Shown here in pieces: positions 17,286 to 25,624 of a DNA stretch of 64,000 bases (position 1 is the first letter of the stretch; each line of letters begins with the position of its first letter). Source of the DNA: JAJRPT01 sp964465945. GTDB lineage: Bacteria > Bacteroidota > Ignavibacteria > Kapaibacteriales > UBA2268. A program made the translations under genes and the position numbers. The notes below the pieces were generated by a model. It was not told the DNA's origin and searched no databases. It saw only the letters and a list, made by a program, of their open reading frames with translations. The DNA lies in NCBI GenBank assembly GCA_964465945.1, contig CAYXMM010000002.1, positions 248,001 through 312,000 on the forward strand. Reading direction: 5' to 3'.

Positions 17286-17633
17286 ATGGAAACTAAATTT
17301 ATCACAAAAGAAATGGATTGGGTTGAAGGAAACGTAAAAAATTACTTCAATAAGCCATTATTATCAGTTGATAATGGAGCAATTAAATTAGTCAAAATAG
17401 GACCTGATACTGCATTCCCAGTTCATCATCATAGAGATAAAACTGAAAGTGTATATATCCTTTCAGGTAATCCGACATTATACATTGACTCAGTTGAATA
17501 CAATGCAAATCCAGATGAATTTTATGTCTTTCCTCTTGGAATTGATCATGCAATTAGAAATAATACTAATTCAGATTGTGTGTTAATTGTTAATGCTATT
17601 AAAAACAAAAACGAACTAAATGAAAATCATTAA
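17286..17633 (+). CDS. Small cupin-domain protein
   Basis: 115 residues forming one cupin barrel. Motif 1 includes FPVHHHRDKTESVYILSG, with three metal-binding His and a Glu, and motif 2 includes FYVFPLGIDHAIRN. It probably binds a metal; whether it is an enzyme or a sensor cannot be told. It is the second gene of the RIC operon with a good RBS, and its end overlaps the next gene by 14 bp. Confidence 0.85.
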   Translation: METKFITKEMDWVEGNVKNYFNKPLLSVDNGAIKLVKIGPDTAFPVHHHRDKTESVYILSGNPTLYIDSVEYNANPDEFYVFPLGIDHAIRNNTNSDCVLIVNAIKNKNELNENH

Positions 17634-18432
17634 TTTAAACACAAAAATTGGGTATATAATAAAGCAAAATCCAAGTGCTTTAGATGCAATAGTGAGCATA
17701 TCGCCTAAGTTTAATAAGTTAAAAAATCCCCTATTGAGGAAATTAATGGCGCCAAGAACTTCTATAAATATGGCAAGTAAAATTGGAGGGTGTTCTATTA
17801 ATGACTTTTTTGATAAGTTAGAACCACTCGGTTTTAATATTGATAGAAATGTAAAAATTGATGAAAGTGAAATTGAAGCGAACATTCCAGAGTTTATGAA
17901 AAATTTGAAAGACGAAAGTCTTGTAGAATTTGATGTTCGGAAAATTCTTGAATCCGGTGAGGATCCACTGTTCCCAATTAGAGAAAAAGTAAGAGACCTG
18001 CCAACTGAAAGCATATTAAAATTAATAAATACATTTGAACCAATTCCATTAATGGAACTATTAGGTAAGCAAGGTTATGAATCATATTCAGAAATAGCAG
18101 GTGAAGACTTAGTTTATACTTATTTCTATAAAAGTGATAAAGTCAAAATTACTGATTCACAAAAACAAGAAAATAATGAAGATTGGGACACGATTTTAAA
18201 AAAATTTGAAGGAAAAATAAAAGAAGTAGATGTCAGACAACTAGAAATGCCTATGCCAATGCTTACTATTCTTGATGAATTAGAACATTTACCAGAAAAT
18301 ATGGCATTATTTGTATATCATAAAAGAATACCTGTGTTTCTACTTCCAGAATTGCAAGAAAGAAAATACGATTATAGAATAAAAGAGATTAGCGACGGAA
18401 ATGTTAACTTATTAATATTTAAGGCATCATAA
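17620..18432 (+). CDS. DUF1858/DUF2249 domain protein
   Basis: 270 residues. The N-terminal ~65 (LNTKIGYIIKQNPSALDAI...SKIGGCSINDFFDKL) fit DUF1858, the hybrid-cluster-associated helical domain. Two DUF2249-like modules follow (about 100-170 and 190-268), with ESLVEFDVRKILESGEDPLFPI and KEVDVRQLEMPMPMLTILDELE. DUF2249 proteins occur with NnrS, RIC and NO reductases and may handle NO-damaged cofactors, but the biochemistry is unknown. The start overlaps the cupin gene and the stop overlaps the next start (TAATG), indicating coupling. Confidence 0.8.
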   Translation: MKIINLNTKIGYIIKQNPSALDAIVSISPKFNKLKNPLLRKLMAPRTSINMASKIGGCSINDFFDKLEPLGFNIDRNVKIDESEIEANIPEFMKNLKDESLVEFDVRKILESGEDPLFPIREKVRDLPTESILKLINTFEPIPLMELLGKQGYESYSEIAGEDLVYTYFYKSDKVKITDSQKQENNEDWDTILKKFEGKIKEVDVRQLEMPMPMLTILDELEHLPENMALFVYHKRIPVFLLPELQERKYDYRIKEISDGNVNLLIFKAS

Positions 18433-19724
18433 TGGTCCCTTCGATAATGAATACAGATTCTATTAAAACTACGAACTATAAAGTAGTCTTACCTTTTTTT
18501 CTCTACGCAGCAATTTCTTTTTTAGTTGGAGCAATATTATTACTAACATCGTCAGAAGCATTTCTAGGATATTACTTTCAACCACATATTTTAGCAATAA
18601 CTCATACTATGGCTCTCGGATGGGGAACAATGATAATACTCGGTGCAGGTCATCAACTTGTCCCAGTCTTAATAGAAGGTAAATTATTTAGCGATACTTT
18701 GGGCTACATCTCATTTATTTCGGCAGCTATTGGCATTCCTATTCTTATATATGGATTTTATATATTCGATTTAGATACTATTGCTAAATGGGGAGCCAAG
18801 ATTGTCATTCTATCATTTATAAGCTTCCTTACTAATATTATAATTAGTATGATTCAAAGTAAAAAAAAGAACGTTCATGCCATTTTTGTAGTTACAGCAA
18901 CATTTTGGCTCTTGTTTACATCTTTGTTTGGATTAATATTATTATATAACTTTAAAGATGGAATTTTACCAAGTATATCATTAGATTACATAGTAGTTCA
19001 TGCTCATTGGGGAATAGTTGGATGGTTTTTATTACTTGTGATAGGAGTAGCATCACGATTAATTCCATTATTTATGATTTCAAAATATAACGACACTAAA
19101 CAACTTTGGATAATTTTTGGCTTAATTAATTTTGCTTTAATATTACACCTCTTTGTATTTAACTTAGAAGACAAGAATATTTTACTGTTATCTCCAACAA
19201 TCTTAGTTCTAGTTGCCGTTGGATTATTTATGAAGTATTGCTATACAGCATATAAACAACGACTAAGAAAGCAAGTAGATGAGCAAGTAAAAATATCATT
19301 ACTTTCGGTATTTATGCTATGTATTCCAGTCATTATTCTATTTTTTATTACAGGTATATTGCTGCTAAGTAACACAGAAAACTCAAAACTAATCTTAACT
19401 TATGGATTTGTAATATTCTTTGGTTGGATAACAGCAATAATATTAGGAATGACATTTAAAACAATGCCTTTTGTTGTTTGGAACAAAGTATATCGCAAAA
19501 GGTCTGTTATGAGTAAAACTCCTTCACCTAAAGACTTATTTAATAACAACATATTTAAAATAATGTCTATCGCATATATTTTTGGATTTCTTGGATTTAC
19601 TATTGGAATATTAACCTCTTTTTTAATTTTATTAAATATAGGTGCCGGATTATTAATAATTACTGCCGCACTCTATAATTGGAATGTTTTTAAAGTAATT
19701 AGTCATAAAGCAAAAACAATATGA
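18432..19724 (+). CDS. NnrS/heme-copper oxidase subunit I-like membrane protein
   Basis: 430 residues with about twelve predicted helices. His residues lie in helices as in heme proteins: QPHILAITHTMALGWGTM (helix 2), GAGHQLVPVLIEG and VHAHWGIVGW. The pattern resembles both CcoN-like stand-alone heme-copper subunits and NnrS, a heme/copper membrane protein linked to NO tolerance. The paired CuB histidines of a terminal oxidase are not evident, so it is probably not an oxidase. An alternative ATG lies at 18447. It is coupled to the DUF2249 gene upstream and the DUF59 gene downstream (4-bp overlap). Confidence 0.7.
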   Translation: MVPSIMNTDSIKTTNYKVVLPFFLYAAISFLVGAILLLTSSEAFLGYYFQPHILAITHTMALGWGTMIILGAGHQLVPVLIEGKLFSDTLGYISFISAAIGIPILIYGFYIFDLDTIAKWGAKIVILSFISFLTNIIISMIQSKKKNVHAIFVVTATFWLLFTSLFGLILLYNFKDGILPSISLDYIVVHAHWGIVGWFLLLVIGVASRLIPLFMISKYNDTKQLWIIFGLINFALILHLFVFNLEDKNILLLSPTILVLVAVGLFMKYCYTAYKQRLRKQVDEQVKISLLSVFMLCIPVIILFFITGILLLSNTENSKLILTYGFVIFFGWITAIILGMTFKTMPFVVWNKVYRKRSVMSKTPSPKDLFNNNIFKIMSIAYIFGFLGFTIGILTSFLILLNIGAGLLIITAALYNWNVFKVISHKAKTI

Positions 19725-20044
19725 ATGTTGAAACAAATAATATAGAAAAATGCACTACTGCATTGCTGGGTTTAAAAAATGTATATGACCCCGAAGTAGG
19801 ATTAAACGTAGTCGATTTAGGACTAATTTATCAAGTTAATTTCTTAGAAGACGAAAAAAAAGTAATCTGCCTAATGACTTTAACAACAGAATTTTGTCCA
19901 ATGGGTGAAGCTATTACCAGCGATGTAACACAATCACTTCAATTCTCTTTTGAAGGATATGAAATAGAGGTAAACTTAACATTTGACCCACCTTGGGATT
20001 ATAATTGTATCTCTGACGAAGGTCGTGAATATTTAGGACGCTAA
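19721..20044 (+). CDS. DUF59/MIP18 family Fe-S cluster assembly protein (SufT/PaaD-like)
   Basis: 107 residues. The conserved VYDPEVGLNVVDLGLIY start and the reactive-Cys loop TTEFCPMGEAI (Cys59) define the DUF59 family, which helps mature Fe-S proteins. In this operon it probably supports rebuilding of clusters lost to NO, alongside the RIC protein. It starts within the preceding stop (ATGA) and ends 2 bp before the Rrf2 gene. Confidence 0.88.
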   Translation: MNVETNNIEKCTTALLGLKNVYDPEVGLNVVDLGLIYQVNFLEDEKKVICLMTLTTEFCPMGEAITSDVTQSLQFSFEGYEIEVNLTFDPPWDYNCISDEGREYLGR

Positions 20045-20046
20045 TT

Positions 20047-20478
20047 ATGCTTAGTTTAACTTGTAAAGCATCCATTAAAGCAGTAATATACTTAGGAGCA
20101 CGCTCGCTTTCTGGAAAGAAAGCTAGTGTGAAAGAAATTGCTACATTTATAAATGAAAATGAACATACTGTCGGCAAACTTTTGCAAAAGCTTGTGAAAG
20201 AAGATATTATCAATAGTGCAAAAGGACCAAATGGTGGTTTTTATATAACTACAAAACAAAAAAGTCAGCCAGTAAAAAAAATAGTTCAAGCAATAGATGG
20301 CGAAGATGTTTTTAATCAATGTGGTTTAGGACTAAGTAAATGTAACGAAAACAAGCCATGTCCCTTACACAATGATTTCAAACCAATTAGAGAACAATTC
20401 AAATATATGTGCGAATATAAGAAAGTCAGCGAACTTTATGAGAATGTTACAAAAGGAGTAGCACACTTGATTGGCTAA
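20047..20478 (+). CDS. Rrf2 family transcriptional regulator with Fe-S ligands (NsrR-like)
   Basis: 143 residues. The N-terminal winged helix (SIKAVIYLGARSLSG, TVGKLLQKLVKEDIINSAKGPNGGF) is followed by three cysteines, Cys92, Cys99 and Cys105 (NQCGLGLSKC...KPCPLH). This is the cluster-binding pattern of NsrR/IscR-type Rrf2 proteins. In NsrR, NO attack on the cluster lifts repression of NO-defence genes. As the last gene of the RIC operon, it is the best candidate to bind the dyads at 15912 and 27811 and to autoregulate. Iron, redox or NO sensing cannot be separated from sequence alone. Confidence 0.88.
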   Translation: MLSLTCKASIKAVIYLGARSLSGKKASVKEIATFINENEHTVGKLLQKLVKEDIINSAKGPNGGFYITTKQKSQPVKKIVQAIDGEDVFNQCGLGLSKCNENKPCPLHNDFKPIREQFKYMCEYKKVSELYENVTKGVAHLIG

Positions 20479-20515
20479 GAATAATATTTTAATATCTTAT
20501 TTCTTTTAAAATATA

Positions 20516-20851
20516 ATTAAGACAAAATAGTCCTAAATAAAAATTATTAATTATTGGGACTTTACTTATGAGAAATAAAGTGAAATTTACATTATTCCAT
20601 AGGATTTTACACTGGATTATAGCACTTGCAATGATGATATTATTCGCAACTGGTTTTCTAAGAATGAATTGGATGAATAAACATCAAATTATCTCGGTCA
20701 TCGAAAAAAATACCGAAGAAAACCAAATACAAAAAGAGCAAATACAAAAGATTGCTAAAGATATTCGAGAACCAATGTGGCAGTGGCATAAGTTATTCGC
20801 ACATATAATGATATTCTAATTCATTGCAAGAAAAATTAATATGTTTTAAAA
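20516..20851 (+). repeat. Direct repeat, copy 1 (cytochrome b gene start)
   Basis: From 20516 to about 20817 the sequence appears identical to 22130-22431, an offset of 1614 bp that includes the leader and the first 83 codons. Similarity then falls to roughly 70-75% until about 20851. The copies are in direct orientation and flank the second RIC gene and a hypothetical gene. Confidence 0.9.
20568..20819 (+). pseudogene. Truncated copy of cytochrome b561-like gene
   Basis: 83 codons identical to the start of the intact gene at 22182. A TCA serine codon in the intact copy is TAA here, and the following ~30 bp are only partly conserved before similarity ends. The product would contain one membrane helix and one of the heme-ligand histidines (HRILHW), so it cannot be a working cytochrome b. 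A leader identical to that of the intact copy means it may still be transcribed. Confidence 0.8.
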
Positions 20852-20866
20852 TTGAAAGGATAAAAT

Positions 20867-21592
20867 ATGAATATTACAAATGAATCAATAATTGGTGAAA
20901 TAGTAGCAAAGGACTATAGAGCGGCTACTGTTTTTCAACAAAAAGGTATTGACTTTTGTTGTAATGGAAACAAAGCAATCAAAGAAGTGTGCAAAGATAA
21001 GAATCTTGACCCAATAGACTTAATCAACCAATTAAAAGAGCAATTAAATGACAAAAATGGCTCTTCCATTGATTACAATTCTTGGCAACTTGATTTACTT
21101 GCCGAGTATATTGAAAAAAAACATCATAGATATTGTGAAGCAAAAATAACAGAAATTTTACCTTACTTAGAAAAAATTGTAGGAGTTCATGGGTCGCGAC
21201 ACCCAGAACTTTCTGAAGTATTAGCAATATTCAAAGAAACTGCTAGCGAACTTTCAAAACACATGAAAAAAGAAGAAATTATGCTGTTCCCAAGAATCAA
21301 AAAAATAGCAAATATGAAACCAACAGATAAGCCACAACAATCTAATTTAGCAACACTAACCAGCACTATCCAAATGATGATGAACGAACATACTGATGAA
21401 GGCGAAAGATTTGAACGATTGGCAGAACTTACAAACAATTATACACCACCAGCAGACGGTTGCAATACATACAAAGTAACATTTTCAATGCTTAAAGAAT
21501 TTGAAGAAGACTTACACTTACACATACATTTAGAAAATAACATTTTATTTCCTAAGACTATAAATTTAGAAAGTACTTTTATTCATACTTAA
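20867..21592 (+). CDS. ric: RIC-type iron-sulfur repair di-iron protein (second copy)
   Basis: 241 residues, the normal length of ScdA/YtfE. The N-terminal DUF542/ScdA_N domain (IIGEIVAKDYRAATVFQQ, DFCCNGNKAI) is followed by the hemerythrin-like domain with KKHHRY, HGSRHPEL, SKHMKKEE, MNEHTDEG and HLHIHLENN. It repairs NO- or peroxide-damaged Fe-S clusters. It lacks the two DUF2249 domains of the 15998 protein, and residues differ throughout, so it is a paralogue and not a recent copy. It sits between the two cytochrome b repeats with a GAAAGGATAAAAT ribosome site. Confidence 0.93.
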   Translation: MNITNESIIGEIVAKDYRAATVFQQKGIDFCCNGNKAIKEVCKDKNLDPIDLINQLKEQLNDKNGSSIDYNSWQLDLLAEYIEKKHHRYCEAKITEILPYLEKIVGVHGSRHPELSEVLAIFKETASELSKHMKKEEIMLFPRIKKIANMKPTDKPQQSNLATLTSTIQMMMNEHTDEGERFERLAELTNNYTPPADGCNTYKVTFSMLKEFEEDLHLHIHLENNILFPKTINLESTFIHT

Positions 21593-21607
21593 AAAGTGAG
21601 ATTTAAA

Positions 21608-22099
21608 ATGAAAAGAATCATTATGCAAATAATAGGTATTATTACATTTCTATTCGCTATAACTATTATCTATTCTGATAGTAAAATACAAGCAAAAGAA
21701 GAAAAAACACAAAATATTGAGAATATAAATAATAAAGAAAATAAAGAGAATAAAGAGAATAAAGTTAATATAAAAATTCAACTAAATAATGGCAAAAAAT
21801 GGCAAATTAACAAAGAAATGAAGCCCTATATTAAAAAAAGCCAGAGTATCTTGAATGATTATGTGAAAAATAAGAAAAATAATTATAAACAGCTTGCTTC
21901 TAAACTTGAGAAAGAGATTTCAGATTTAATTAAGAGTTGTACAATGACTGGGAAAGACCACGATGCTTTACATCTGTGGTTAGAACCTCATCTTGAACTA
22001 ATTGACGAACTAAAAAACACAACGGAAAAGGCAAAAGCAGGCGACATTGTAAATAAATTAGACAATTCTTTTATTATTTTCAACAAGTATTTCAGATAA
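21608..22099 (+). CDS. Exported hypothetical protein
   Basis: 163 residues from the ATG at 21608; a GTG at 21596 would put four residues before the signal peptide. An N-terminal hydrophobic segment (about 5-20) is a signal peptide or anchor. A low-complexity stretch of Asn/Lys/Glu repeats (NNKENKENKENK) follows. The C-terminal ~100 residues are helical and carry TMTGKDHDALHLWLEPH, a His/Met-containing motif that could bind metal or heme. It follows the RIC gene after 15 bp and is probably co-transcribed. Such proteins near RIC genes may be helper factors; that is inference. Confidence 0.7.
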   Translation: MKRIIMQIIGIITFLFAITIIYSDSKIQAKEEKTQNIENINNKENKENKENKVNIKIQLNNGKKWQINKEMKPYIKKSQSILNDYVKNKKNNYKQLASKLEKEISDLIKSCTMTGKDHDALHLWLEPHLELIDELKNTTEKAKAGDIVNKLDNSFIIFNKYFR

Positions 22100-22181
22100 A
22101 ATTAAATGTTCTTATAAAATTAAAATAATATTAAGACAAAATAGTCCTAAATAAAAATTATTAATTATTGGGACTTTACTT

Positions 22182-22748
22182 ATGAGAAATAAAGTGAAAT
22201 TTACATTATTCCATAGGATTTTACACTGGATTATAGCACTTGCAATGATGATATTATTCGCAACTGGTTTTCTAAGAATGAATTGGATGAATAAACATCA
22301 AATTATCTCGGTCATCGAAAAAAATACCGAAGAAAACCAAATACAAAAAGAGCAAATACAAAAGATTGCTAAAGATATTCGAGAACCAATGTGGCAGTGG
22401 CATAAGTTATTCGCACATATAATGATATTCTCATTTATTGCTCGAATAATTTATATGCTTAGCAAAGGAATTAAGTTTCCTAACCCATTTAAGAGTAAAG
22501 TTTCCTTTAAGGAAAGATTACAAGGATTTACATATATCTACTTTTATATTTTTGTATTTGTTTCTGCTTTTACTGGGATTTGCTTAGAAAAAGGTTTTTT
22601 ATTACGCTATCACGAAAATATAGAAAGTATTCATAAGTTAGGTCTTTACTGGTTCCCGATTTTTATAATACTTCACTTTACCGGAATTATTATTGCAGAG
22701 ACTACAAATAAAAAAGGAATAGCATCAAAAATGATTGGTGGAGAATAA
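22182..22748 (+). CDS. Cytochrome b561-like membrane protein
   Basis: 188 residues with four helices, the bacterial b561/Ni-Fe-hydrogenase cytochrome b fold. Candidate heme ligands are His in FHRILHW (helix 1), WHKLFAHIM (helix 2), SIHKLGLYW and ILHFTG (helix 4). It would move electrons between quinol and a partner, possibly within the NO-defence set here. The first 83 codons and the 52-bp leader are duplicated at 20516. It starts about 80 bp after the hypothetical gene and may have its own promoter in the repeated leader. Confidence 0.85.
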   Translation: MRNKVKFTLFHRILHWIIALAMMILFATGFLRMNWMNKHQIISVIEKNTEENQIQKEQIQKIAKDIREPMWQWHKLFAHIMIFSFIARIIYMLSKGIKFPNPFKSKVSFKERLQGFTYIYFYIFVFVSAFTGICLEKGFLLRYHENIESIHKLGLYWFPIFIILHFTGIIIAETTNKKGIASKMIGGE

Positions 22749-22840
22749 ATGGCAAATTATCTTGTATAACAAGCAATATTAAAACATAATCACTTAGTAA
22801 AACGTATTAATACAATACTAAACATAAGGAAATAATAATA

Positions 22841-23167
22841 ATGAACGAAAATCAAATATATAGCTATGACACTTTAAGCCAAGCAGTGAATGACTTAATT
22901 AAAAGAGGTTATACAGCGGACTTCCTTATGATGAAAGATAAAGATTGCTTAATCTGCAATGGTAACAACCTGGAACTCACTCCAGAAGAATTTGTGATTG
23001 ACGAAGTCCATCGATTTGAAGGAATGTCAAATCCATCTGACGAAAGCATTGTTTTTGCAATATCGTCAGAATTACACAAGATAAAGGGAATTGTAATCAA
23101 TAGCTACGGCGCTGATTTCGGGTATCGCTCATCAAAATTAGTCGAACATTTAAACAGAAAAAATTAA
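22841..23167 (+). CDS. Small conserved protein of the type often labelled PRPP synthetase-like
   Basis: 108 residues, soluble. The layout (YDTLSQAVNDLIKRGYTADF, ICNGNNLELTPEEFVIDEVHRFEG, SDESIVFAISS, KGIVINSYGAD) matches a small Bacteroidota family that databases often name phosphoribosylpyrophosphate synthetase. It lacks the PRPP-binding and catalytic loops of true PrsA, so that name should not be trusted. Function unknown. RBS AAGGAAATAA. It stands alone between the cytochrome b and DUF488 genes. Confidence 0.7.
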   Translation: MNENQIYSYDTLSQAVNDLIKRGYTADFLMMKDKDCLICNGNNLELTPEEFVIDEVHRFEGMSNPSDESIVFAISSELHKIKGIVINSYGADFGYRSSKLVEHLNRKN

Positions 23168-23227
23168 TTCATTATTTAATTTATAAATAGATAAAGTCTA
23201 CTTTTAATCTATTTTGGAGAAAATAAA

Positions 23228-23575
23228 ATGAAAATTAAAAGAGTTTACGAAAAGCCGTCAAGTGAAGACGGATTTAGAGTTTTAGTAGATAGACTATGGC
23301 CAAGGGGCTTAAGTAAGGAAAGTGCTGCGATTGACGAATGGGACAAAGATACAGCACCATCAACTGAATTAAGAAAATGGTTTAATCACGAGCCAGAAAA
23401 ATTCCTTAAATTCAGAAAAAAATACAGAGAAGAACTGCTAACTAGACCGAACGGATTTGAGCGATTAAAATCAATATCAAAAAAGCGAGAAGTAACACTT
23501 TTATATGCAGCAAAAGACGAAAATTTTAACCAAGCAGTTGTGTTAAAAGAATTATTAGAAGAAGAAGAGAAATAG
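23228..23575 (+). CDS. DUF488 family protein
   Basis: 115 residues. The start IKRVYEKPSSEDGFRVLVDRLWPRGLSKE and the RKWFNHEPEKFLKFRKKYREEL helix match the YeaO-type DUF488 family. These are small cytoplasmic proteins of unknown activity that often lie in stress-response clusters, including NO and oxidative stress. A good TTTTGGAGAA ribosome site precedes the ATG. YceI follows after 28 bp, so the two are probably co-transcribed. Confidence 0.9.
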   Translation: MKIKRVYEKPSSEDGFRVLVDRLWPRGLSKESAAIDEWDKDTAPSTELRKWFNHEPEKFLKFRKKYREELLTRPNGFERLKSISKKREVTLLYAAKDENFNQAVVLKELLEEEEK

Positions 23576-23603
23576 TTTATTTATTAATAATAGGAAAGTA
23601 GTT

Positions 23604-24134
23604 ATGTCAAAAACTATATGGAAAATAGATCCAGCACATTCTGAAATTGGCTTTAAAGTCAAGCACATGATGTTCACAACAGTATCCGGGCATTTCGATA
23701 ATTTCACGGCAGATGTGGAAACAGAAGGGGAGAATTTTGATAGTGCAACAATTAAATTCACTGCAGAAACTGAATCAATAAATTCAAATAATGCAGACAG
23801 AGACAAGCATTTAAGAAGTGCTGATTTTTTTGAACCAGAAAAATTCCCTCAACTTACTTTTATATCATCATCTATGAAAAAAGTGAGCAACGACAAATAT
23901 AAAGTAGTAGGAGTTATGACAATTAGAGATATAAGCAAAGAAATTGAACTTGATGCTGAATATAGTGGGCTAATGAAAGATCCATGGGGACAAACTCGTG
24001 CCGCATTTACATTAGATACTAAAATTAATAGGAAAGATTTTGGTTTAAACTGGAATGCAATGCTTGAAACTGGTGGCGTTTTAGTTTCAGATGAAGTAAG
24101 AATTTTATGTGATGTTCAACTAATCAAGCAATAA
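23604..24134 (+). CDS. YceI family protein
   Basis: 176 residues. The conserved start WKIDPAHSEIGFKVKHMMFTTVSGHF and TFISSSMKKV...GVMTIRD, with AFTLDTKINRKDFGLNW, mark the YceI lipocalin-like fold that binds isoprenoid or quinone-like lipids. No signal peptide is visible, so this member is cytoplasmic, unlike E. coli YceI. It ends the DUF488-YceI pair and is followed by a strong terminator. Confidence 0.93.
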   Translation: MSKTIWKIDPAHSEIGFKVKHMMFTTVSGHFDNFTADVETEGENFDSATIKFTAETESINSNNADRDKHLRSADFFEPEKFPQLTFISSSMKKVSNDKYKVVGVMTIRDISKEIELDAEYSGLMKDPWGQTRAAFTLDTKINRKDFGLNWNAMLETGGVLVSDEVRILCDVQLIKQ

Positions 24135-24138
24135 CCTA

Positions 24139-24162
24139 AGCCCCAAATTTGGGGCTTTTTTT
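24139..24162 (+). terminator. Rho-independent terminator after yceI
   Basis: AGCCCC / GGGGCT stem, extendable through AAATTT, followed by a run of T, 5 bp after the stop codon. Confidence 0.9.
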
Positions 24163-24255
24163 ATGTTTTGTTTATAATTATAGGTATATTATCTAAAAAA
24201 AAATTATATATTTTATAAAATTATAATATGTAGATTATTTCTATGTAAAATTATG

Positions 24256-24609
24256 TTAATTATTAAATTTAATTATATCTGATTTGATAGTGCATTTGAC
24301 TTCATAGTAAATAATTCCAAATGGAAACCAAAAATTTGTTTGGTAACTAACATAAGTGTTTGCGTACATTTCATTTTTTTTTAAAGGAAAGTTTTTATAC
24401 ATATTGTTTCTTGCTTCAACAAGTAATTCTTTTCGAAAATTAACATCAAGAATAACTAAAAAATGTCCGTTTTTTGCTGTTCCTTCTGCATTACCTATCA
24501 CTGAAAAATTGCTTTGATTGATATTAACAGAATTTAATACTTGCCCATTTTCAAAAGAGGCACAACTAAACATAGATAATAATACTATAAAAACAGACAA
24601 TAACTTCAT
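24256..24609 (-). CDS. Small lipoprotein (DUF6567-like)
   Basis: 117 residues with a lipoprotein signal (MKLLSVFIVLLSMFSC, lipobox SMFSC, lipidated Cys16). The mature part starts with NINQSNFSVIGNAEGTA, a pattern seen in small Bacteroidota lipoproteins classed as DUF6567. It ends with FPFGIIYYEVKCTIKSDI. Function unknown; probably anchored in the outer or inner membrane on the periplasmic side. Monocistronic, opposite in direction to its neighbours. Confidence 0.7.
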   Translation of the reverse strand: MKLLSVFIVLLSMFSCASFENGQVLNSVNINQSNFSVIGNAEGTAKNGHFLVILDVNFRKELLVEARNNMYKNFPLKKNEMYANTYVSYQTNFWFPFGIIYYEVKCTIKSDIIKFNN

Positions 24610-24960
24610 TTAAAACCTTTAATTAATTGAAATACAAGATATACTTTTTTTGTTGAAAACATTAATAATTTACTTCAAAGCATACTCAAAATATAAAATT
24701 TCTAAATATTAAAATTTTTTTATATATTTGTCATCTCTCAAATACAAATTAAAACATTTTTTTTTTTTGCAAATATTTTTTTTAAAAATCAAATAAAGTT
24801 TTCCACAATTATGTTATTTTCATGAATATTTTATAAATAGTCTTAAAACATATTTATTTTTAAAATGTAATAAAAATACCCACAATCCTAATTTTTCTTG
24901 TAACCTTTCGTCTACATACTTACTCTATTATTATAGAAAGTAATGAAAGATAGATAAAAT
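24610..24960. other. 351-bp intergenic region upstream of the ECF sigma operon
   Basis: No gene seen. It is very AT-rich with poly-T runs, holds the divergent upstream regions of the lipoprotein and the sigma factor, and contains a possible ECF-type promoter at 24899-24914. Confidence 0.7.
24899..24914 (+). promoter_or_regulatory. ECF-type conserved motif upstream of the sigma factor
   Basis: TGTAACCTTT directly followed by CGTCTA resembles the TGTAAC (-35) and CGTCTA (-10) elements of ECF promoters. They abut instead of being ~16 bp apart, so this may be a conserved leader motif and not a real promoter. Confidence 0.35.
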
Positions 24961-25620
24961 ATGTCAAAAATATTGAAAGATGCCAAAGGACTTACAGATT
25001 TTGAAATTATCGAAGAAGTTTTGGATGGGGGTACCGATTTATTCGAAGAAATTATAAGAAGATATAATGCGCCATTATACAAAATTGGGCGTTCATATAA
25101 TATAAATCACCAAGATACCCAAGACCTAATGCAAGACACTTATATTGCCGCATTTTATAGTCTAATAAAATTTGAAAATCGCTCAAGTTTCAAAACTTGG
25201 TTAATTAAAATAATGTTGAATAATTGCTTTCATAAAAAGCATAACGCAAGATTTACAAACGAAATAGTTCAAGACATAAATGAGGATTCACGCCCTATGT
25301 TTAGCAATCCAAAAAATGAAGTATCACAAGTTATAGAGAATAAAGAACTTGGTAATATAATCGAAAAGGCGCTCGAAAAAGTTCCCTTCGATTATAGAAT
25401 TGTCTTTTCATTAAGAGAAGTTATTGGATTTAATGTAGCCGATACCGCTTCTCTCTTAGATATAAGCGAATCAAATGTTAAAGTGCGATTAAATAGGTCG
25501 AAGGCAATGCTACGCAAAGAAATTGAAAGAAAATATGCTCCAAAAGAGCTATTTGACTTCAATCTCATATATTGCGACACTATTGTCAATAATGTTATGA
25601 ATGTAATTAATAAGGACTAA
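24961..25620 (+). CDS. RNA polymerase sigma factor, ECF/sigma-70 family
   Basis: 219 residues. Region 2 lies at about 22-95 (FEEIIRRYNAPLYKIGRSY, DTQDLMQDTYIAAFYSLIKFENRSSFKTWLIKIMLN). Region 4 lies at about 138-190 (LEKVPFDYRIVFSLREVIGFNVADTASLLDISESNVKVRLNRSK). No anti-sigma factor gene is adjacent. Instead, the gene is followed after 4 bp by folE and then a flavin reductase, an unusual arrangement. It has a C-terminal extension of about 30 residues with a Cys (FNLIYCDTIVNN) that could be regulatory. Confidence 0.92.
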   Translation: MSKILKDAKGLTDFEIIEEVLDGGTDLFEEIIRRYNAPLYKIGRSYNINHQDTQDLMQDTYIAAFYSLIKFENRSSFKTWLIKIMLNNCFHKKHNARFTNEIVQDINEDSRPMFSNPKNEVSQVIENKELGNIIEKALEKVPFDYRIVFSLREVIGFNVADTASLLDISESNVKVRLNRSKAMLRKEIERKYAPKELFDFNLIYCDTIVNNVMNVINKD

Positions 25621-25624
25621 AATA

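Noticed and set aside
22841..23167. Phosphoribosylpyrophosphate synthetase
   Set aside because: At 108 residues without the PRPP or catalytic loops it cannot be PrsA; the name appears to be a propagated label.
24797..24808. AGTTTTCCACAA as a DnaA box or origin
   Set aside because: One copy here and one reversed near 45215 resemble DnaA boxes weakly; there is no cluster, no dnaA or dnaN, and no unwinding region.
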